NCBI GenBank assembly: GCA_004835665.1 | Contig: RBKR01000002.1 | Location: 806,001-870,000 of the forward strand | Length of the DNA stretch: 64,000 bases | Direction: 5' to 3' | Source: Phoma sp. XZ068 | Taxonomy: Eukaryota; Ascomycota; Dothideomycetes; Pleosporales; Didymellaceae | In this document: piece after piece, positions 58,379 through 64,000 of the stretch | Layout: each line of letters begins with the position of its first letter | How positions within the stretch are numbered: the stretch's first letter is position 1 | The notes under the pieces: generated by a model | Told to the model about the DNA's origin: nothing | The model's input: only the letters and a program-made list of their open reading frames with translations | Databases searched by the model: none | Position numbers and translations under genes: made by a program

Positions 58379-59891
58379 ATGGCCGAACGAGCCATCATTC
58401 CAGCTGAAATCGATACCGAACTGATACAGAATACCTGCGACCACCCAGTCACCCCCAGCCTACGTAAAAGGCTTGACGCACTCAAAATCACCGTCTGTCC
58501 AACCTGCCTCATTCGTCATCACATCTTCGAGATTGCAGAGGCACAAGCTGGGCTGGAGTGCCGTGGAGGCATATTTGCCTCAAGAGCCCGAGCAGTTACT
58601 GATGAAGAGGAAGTCGGTAGGCAAGAGTTGATTATTCACAAGGCACTGACGAAGCAGTGGAGGGCGGCGAAAATCGAGCTGTACAACGACCTTTGTCGTC
58701 TGGAAATATTACGGGCTGAGGCGGCTGTAAGGACGCGCTGGGATCTTCAGCTCGCAAAGGCCTTCGAGCTGTGGGAAGCGGCAGAAGACGAGTGCAGCCG
58801 AATGCCGGGCTGTAAGTACAGTGAGGAGGATGTTGGTGATGGTAGTGAACAGCAGGCAAACGCGAGTCCAGTGATCGAGATTGAGCACCGGATCAATGAA
58901 GGTATGCGCTTTGATCGACACCGAGCACAAGGAAACTCAAGTCCCGCTAGAAACAATCGATGAGGTTGCCGAAGACTTGCTTGATGGCCCGACAGGGGAA
59001 GATCACGAAGGATGGCAAACACTCAAGTCAAAGATGAGGGCTACGAAGCACTCTCCGATCGATACGCTGGGCTCTGACGCTCTTCCTAAGGGCATCATAG
59101 CGGACGCGAGTATGGAAGAAAATACATATCAAGGCGCAAATCGCGATATGCGAGAGCCTGACGAGGTGATCCTCCAGGAGATGGAAGGTGTGACATCAAG
59201 GAACGAGCGCAGATCCTACTGGGATAGTCGAAACAGATACAACCTACTTTGTGAGATTGACATCGAGCCAGATGACACGGCCCACGAGGAAATTGAGGAC
59301 CACTCTCCTTCCTCTGCGGACATGGATGAGTCACTCAATGATTCCACCGCCACGGCTTCTGCTCCCGAGCATTCGTCGCTAAAGCGTAAACCGACGCGTC
59401 AATCCACGCCCAAGCAGCCACGACTGCACGGCTCCGTCCGCATGGCGAACACCGTCACCATCATCTGCGATGCCAGCGCGTGTTACACGACTAGTCTGCC
59501 TGCCGGGCAAATATCGTACAAGCGAGCACACTTCTCCTACGCTACCGCTAATGCTGCTCGAAGATGTCTTGCCTTCAATCGCAGATCGTCCCAATACGTA
59601 CCTTCAACCTGGGCTCTTACAGACGAGTACGAAAATGTGAACACAAGTCACTTCAAGACGAAGTGGGGAGTCTATGACGCAATGAAGCTTTTCGACGATG
59701 TTGAAGATATGAAGGAGGCTCAAATTGAGAGGCGGTTACGCATGGAGGCGGAATATGGCACTGTATCTAACAAGATCGGTGAACTGGAGGAGGACGGGTA
59801 CGATGGATATTATTCGACTGCTGCGCCGATGGTGGAGCTTTCTGCCACTCCTGCGGGAAACACGCCTTCAGAGAGCGGACCGGATCGTTAG
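58379..59891 (+). CDS. Uncharacterised protein, 487 aa
   Basis: Two exons, 58379-58901 and 58951-59891. The 49-nt intron (GTATGC to CTAG, phase 1) joins two frames that otherwise overlap; this also removes the in-frame stop after the first part. The N-terminal third has a C-x2-C pair (TVCPTCLIRHH) and a long charged helical region (KQWRAAKIELYNDLCRLEIL). The middle is acidic and probably disordered. Near the end a basic patch (SSLKRKPTRQSTPKQPRL) precedes a region with CDASACY and YKRAHFSYA, which seems ordered. I do not recognise a family. Alternative upstream ATG at 58307. Confidence 0.6.
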
Positions 59892-60406
59892 TGGAGAGAG
59901 GCCTTGGATGAGTTGCGACTACAATGACTACGAGCCTTTGAATTGTGTGGTGTACGTAAATCAGGGCATCGTTGGATGCTTCCAGGCTCTGCTCACGAGT
60001 CTCTCATAGACCTTGCGTTTTGGCTGTCTTTCAATGGTTCTACTGTAAAATCTCCAAGTCTCTTTGGATCTCTATCAATCTCTATATCCCATATGCTGCG
60101 AACCCTGGACTGCGCCGATGGCTTGAACTCTGCTGTAGGCAAAGGGCTGGTGAAAATACCTTTTCCCTCGCCAGTGATTTTGCAGGTCAGAAAAAGACGA
60201 TTGGGCCCGTGTGCCGCTGGGAGTCGCCAGCGGTGCATGTATTTCGACTTCGTACATCGGAGTTCGGGGCGGAGAGATGATGACGTTTTCCTTGGCGTGA
60301 GAAGACGAGCTTCGAGCTTGTCGGCGCGATTGCGCAGGCTTGTTACTTTGCTTACGCCGTCCAGTGCACCGTCTTTCCCCATCTCATCTGGTCAATTCGT
60401 TCCGCA
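59892..60406. other. Intergenic region / cytochrome b5 reductase promoter
   Basis: A minus-strand frame of 129 codons (59993-60382) ends its ATG only 25 bp from the start of the next gene. It has some protein-like segments but sits where the promoter should be, so it is not called. Confidence 0.45.
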
Positions 60407-61563
60407 ATGTTTGCTAGACAGTTTTTCCGCCCAGCCAAGCAGCTGCAACAGGTGCGCGGGGACTTTCTTTTGAAATACCAGCAATAACTGACGTGCCTGC
60501 AGCATGTCCGCCGCTACGCGTCCGAGGCGCCCAAGTCCGGCAGCAACAAGAGCGTGCTGTACACGGGTGTCGGAGCTGCCGGTCTCGCCGGTGCCTACCT
60601 CTACCTGAGAGGCGGCGACGCAGCAGGCGCTGCTACTGAGGAGAGCAAGGTCCCGGCATTCACCGGAGAGGTCAAGAAGGCCTTCACGGGCGGCGACCAG
60701 GGCTTCCTGTCGCTGGTGCTTGAGAAGTCGGAGATTGTCAACCACAACACCAAGAGGCTCACCTTCAAGCTGCCCGAGGAGGACCAGGAGAGCGGTCTGC
60801 CCGTGGCTTGTATGTCTGCACTGTCGGCGGCTGTATCATCCTGCTGACAACATCTAGCTGCGGTCATCACCAAGTTCAAGGGCCCTGAGATGAAGAAGCC
60901 TGTCATCCGTCCCTACACTCCCGTCAGCGACGTTGACCAGAAGGGCACCGTCGACTTCATCATCAAGAAGTACCCCGATGGCCCCATGTCTGAGCACATG
61001 CACAACCTCCAGCCCGGGCAGAGTCTGGAGATCAAGGGACCCATCCCAAAGTACCAGTGGACAGAAAATAAACAGTCAGAAGCTCCCTGTACGAACAGCA
61101 TGTTCGACGTTTGCTAACCTCAACTTCTAGTGAGCACATTGCCCTGATCGCAGGTGGAACCGGTATCACCCCCATGTGGCAGACTGCTCGCGCCATCTTC
61201 AAGAACCCCAACGACAAGACCAAGGTCACGCTAGTCTTCGGCAACATCTCCGAGGAAGACATCCTCCTGAAGCGCGAGTGGGAGGAGCTCGAGAACACAT
61301 ACCCCCGCCGCTTCCGCGCTTTCTACGTCCTCGACAACCCGCCCGAGCAGTGGCAGGGCGGCAAGGGCTTCGTCACCAAGGAGCTCCTGAAGACTGTGCT
61401 CCCTGAGCCCAAGGAGGGCGAGAAGATCAAGATCTTTGTCTGCGGTCCCCCTGGCATGTACAAGGCCATCAGCGGCGGCAAGAAGAGCCCCCAGGACCAG
61501 GGCGAGCTCGACGGCTACCTGAAGGAGCTGGGCTACAGCAAGGACCAGGTCTACAAGTTCTAG
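60407..61563 (+). CDS. MCR1: NADH-cytochrome b5 reductase, mitochondrial outer membrane type
   Basis: Four exons, 60407-60451, 60503-60809, 60858-61074 and 61131-61563, give 333 aa. A basic N-terminus (MFARQFFRPAKQLQQ) and a membrane anchor at residues 33-50 (VLYTGVGAAGLAGAYLYL) fit the fungal Mcr1 topology. The FAD-binding motif RPYTPVS is at 135-141, the NADH-binding GGTGITPM at 198-205, and CGPPGM lies near the C-terminus; the protein ends in KF. The enzyme passes electrons from NADH to cytochrome b5 and supports sterol synthesis and ascorbyl radical reduction. The third intron has a weak donor (GTCAGA), but the joined frame matches the family exactly. Confidence 0.93.
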
Positions 61564-61923
61564 ATGCGTCGATAGAGCTGTACGATATGTCTGCTAGATA
61601 TAGATTCCCCAAGACGGCGACAGATTTTGAATCGAATTCGCAAAGAAACTTGTTTATTGATGGGACATGGAAGAGAAATATCGTGTGGTATCTGTGAGCA
61701 ACCCAAACGCCGTGTCGTGTCCGAAACACTTGGACAATGTCGTCCTGAACTGTCGTCTGCGCAGCCTACACTGTGCTGTGTGATTCGTTCAAGCATGCAA
61801 CCTTGTCGCCAAACAACCTGTCGCCGTACTACGCGTCGAATGAGCGGTATCTCTGCGCATTATTCCACCCCCCGACACCCCGCTCAACGCCCCAGCAGCA
61901 ACTGTCCACGCTACAAAACCTCT
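61564..61923. other. Convergent 3' intergenic region
   Basis: Lies between the reductase stop and the stop of the zinc-ribbon gene. Only short frames; no features. Confidence 0.5.
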
Positions 61924-62395
61924 TCACTTGTACTGCGGCACTCCACTCGGCGGCGCGCCATGTTGCCCATTTCCACCGTGCATCATCACCGCTGGTCCCC
62001 CTCCGGCGCCTTGCATCTGCTGCTGTACATCCGGGCGGTACTTGATGTCTTGCCAGAAGTTGCAGATGTGGCAACCGACTTCCTTGTACGGCTTGAGCGA
62101 GAACGGGATGATGGGGACGAAGCAGAATGTGAACCATTCCCTGGATGCGTTAGTGAGTGGATGCATGGTGTGTGGCTCAAGAAGAAAAATCGCGTGTCTA
62201 GTGAACCTCGAGACTGTGGACGTACCAGCGCTTCATTACTCTACCGGAGAAGTTGCCGCAGTTCTGGCATTGCACGGTGATGTGCTCGGCGCCCGTGAGG
62301 GCCGAGTTGAATGCTGGGCGTTGTTAACTATGCGGCCACCGTGCCATGCGCATGTCGGACTTACTGTGTGTTCCACATGTAAAGAAGAAGAACAT
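61924..62395 (-). CDS. Small zinc-ribbon protein (111 aa)
   Basis: Three exons, complement of 62365-62395, 62226-62313 and 61924-62140; introns of 51 and 85 nt, frame kept. The protein starts MFFFFTCGTH. Four cysteines, Cys26-x2-Cys29 (CQNC) and Cys63-x2-Cys66 (CHIC), form a zinc ribbon around a hydrophobic stretch (WFTFCFVPIIPFS). The tail is Gly/Gln/Pro-rich. It belongs to a widespread group of short fungal zinc-ribbon proteins of unknown function. The aromatic N-terminus and central hydrophobic run may associate with membrane. Confidence 0.8.
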
Positions 62396-63195
62396 GACGC
62401 TGGCTCTTGCGCTGCAGTTGTGCGACTAGTGTGGTGTAGCTGGCGGAATTGGACGCGACTCGCGGTCGACCGAGCGGAGGTGGTGCGGAGAGGTGGAGCT
62501 ATGCGGATGCTGTGGGTTGGCGAAGCAAGGGTACTTTAGCTTTGTCGTAATATCGTCACACGGCGAGCGCGTTTAATTGTAGCGTCGTATTAAGGGTCGC
62601 GGAGCGGGGGAAAGAAGGCGAGAGGGATATTGGGGTAAAAGAGGAGCAAGGTCGCGGCAGGTGCTCTGTTAAATCGTCTCGTGCAATGTACGCATTGGCG
62701 CCGAGCAAAGTGCGTGCGTCATCACCGAAATGCACCCAGCCACACTTGGCTCGTTCGTGGCGCGCGCTGTGCAACACATGTAGCGCGTGGAATGCTCTGG
62801 TTACTTGATTATGGTACAGACAGGAACTGCTAAATGTGTAAAATTGCCGTTTTAGTTTAATCAATGGGCCTCCAATGCCAGATGTGATAGGAGACTCGTG
62901 GTGATCGTCATGTTCAAACAATGTCACCCCTTTCCCTCGGACTCCGTACACCGCACCTCACGTCCTTGATGCCGCTGAACAAACGAACGGACAACGAATG
63001 AATCTGACCGCCATTGACCAAAACATAGGGTACGACTCCGGCCAAGTCCATGCTCATGACGACCGATCCGATCACCATACCTCGAAACCGAGACTAAGAT
63101 GAAAAGTAGGTTCCAGGAGAGAAGATGCTGGAATATAACAAAAAGCAAACGATAACCCTAGGCGGCCGGCGGTACTCTAATCCAGTCGCTGGTGC
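62396..63195. other. Intergenic region
   Basis: A 131-codon minus frame (62556-62951) lacks domains and looks like chance. No supported gene. Confidence 0.5.
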
Positions 63196-63813
63196 TTACT
63201 GAGTCTTGAACAGGAGGATGGCGCAATGTCCGAGGTAGAAGTAGATGAAGTGCTTGGTTTCTACAAGTTGGCTGTTAGTGCTGAGAACAAGACGGACAGC
63301 TGCGCGACCTACCGTGAGTAACGAAACTGCCAAAGTTTCGGCCTACAATGCAGTGCCATGTTGCGCCTTTGCGGTTGTCGAACTGCACGTGAGTCAGTCT
63401 ACCTACTTGGACCAGATTTTGCCTGATTACTTACTTCCTTCTTGATGAACTGCGCAATGTCCTTGAGACAACTGTCAGTACTTTGGTGGTTGATGCATTT
63501 ACAAACGTCCCAGGCATACCTTCTCAATGGTGAACTGTTCCATTGCTTGCTGTGCTACCAGGCTGTCAGCGTTTCAGTCAGCCGCAACTGGGGTGGAGAG
63601 AACCCACCAACTTCAATAGCCTCATTCTGCATCTCCTCGCTCTGTAGCATTTGGTAAGCGACTGTTTCCTAACAGGAAAGGCTGAATCCATACCATGTCT
63701 GCAGACTTGATCTGCGCTGTTCAGGACATTAGCTCGTGCTTAAGTGCCAACCGAGATATAAACATAGGGGCCTTACCCTCCTGCTTGTGACCATCAGACT
63801 TCTCGCTGGCCAT
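63196..63813 (-). CDS. DYN2: Dynein light chain LC8
   Basis: Seven exons, complement of 63777-63813, 63694-63716, 63608-63641, 63520-63554, 63435-63461, 63313-63382 and 63196-63260, give 96 aa. The six introns are 52-60 nt with good signals, and all junctions keep frame. The product matches LC8: EEMQNEAIEVAQQAMEQ, then IAQFIKKEFDNRKG, TWHCIVGRNFGSFVTHE, and YFYLGHCAILLFKTQ at the C-terminus. LC8 is a homodimeric hub that binds short linear motifs in dynein intermediate chain and many other proteins. The first 20 residues (MASEKSDGHKQEAQIKSADM) are variable. The exons are very small (23-70 nt), which is why no long open frame marks this gene. Confidence 0.93.
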
Positions 63814-64000
63814 GTTGTCGACGTGGAGCGTGTCGCTTGTATTGTTTTATCACTTCTTGAGGGGCAGAAGACGGCGTATAAATGAGCGCTTGGGTGAGGC
63901 TTTGTGTTTGTTGCTAGTGCTTGCTGCGGTGGTGTTGGTGCTGTCGCTGGCCAGTGCGGGAACAGCAGGAGCCACCAGCCGATCGGTCCGCCCTATCAGA
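63814..64000. other. Upstream region of the LC8 gene
   Basis: Promoter and leader of the dynein light chain gene by position; no distinct element recognised before the window ends. Confidence 0.5.

Noticed and set aside
59993..60382. 129-codon minus-strand frame upstream of the cytochrome b5 reductase gene
   Set aside because: Its ATG is 25 bp from the reductase start, so it would occupy the promoter; no domain supports it.

Overview
This window comes from a filamentous ascomycete, most likely a dothideomycete. The evidence is short introns (about 46-90 nt, GTAAGT-like donors, CTAAC/CTGAC branch sites), a CFEM-containing Pth11-like receptor, a small secreted cysteine-rich protein, and a sharp split between an AT-rich transposon block and a GC-equilibrated gene block. 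The species cannot be fixed from the sequence.

Bases 1 to about 23,580 hold a nest of Ty3/Gypsy chromoviruses. Most copies are heavily damaged by C-to-T/G-to-A change of the repeat-induced point mutation (RIP) type and read almost as TpA-rich noise, but LTRs, target-site duplications and domains can still be followed. Element A (window start to 2132) is inserted in the reverse transcriptase of element B (2133-4063 plus 10879-12320). Element C (4064-10873) is complete with two 485-bp LTRs and the duplication AATAG, and is inserted in B's integrase region. Element D lies in reverse orientation (about 12915-13379 plus 20795-22450). D is split by a much younger element E (13385-20789, two 233-bp LTRs, duplication CTTAC), whose gag-pol runs on the minus strand. 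A further 3' end with its LTR closes the block at 22451-22953.

Element E carries the most unusual content. Opposite to gag-pol, between the chromodomain and the 3' LTR, is a spliced plus-strand gene whose exons join in frame over at least four introns. These introns are built of a degenerate 10-bp repeat. Elements B and C have an antisense ORF at the same place with a cysteine-to-tyrosine damaged N-terminus followed by a helical region, so the antisense gene looks like a shared property of these families. Both families also appear to be self-primed like Tf1/sushi elements.

From about 23,580 to the end the DNA is ordinary gene space. It encodes a CFEM GPCR-like receptor, a mitochondrial class III aminotransferase, a siderophore-iron MFS transporter with two SreA-type GATA sites upstream, a secreted 10-cysteine protein, an UNC-93-like membrane protein, urease, an RRM-like protein, two uncharacterised proteins, a PPxY/low-complexity protein, a flavin monooxygenase, a GFA-fold protein, a GABA/amino-acid permease, a large uncharacterised protein, NADH-cytochrome b5 reductase, a zinc-ribbon protein and the LC8 dynein light chain. 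Several of these (aminotransferase, urease, amine/amino-acid permease) concern nitrogen use, but there is no evidence that they form a co-regulated cluster. Exon borders given here were worked out by reading splice signals and reading frames by eye.
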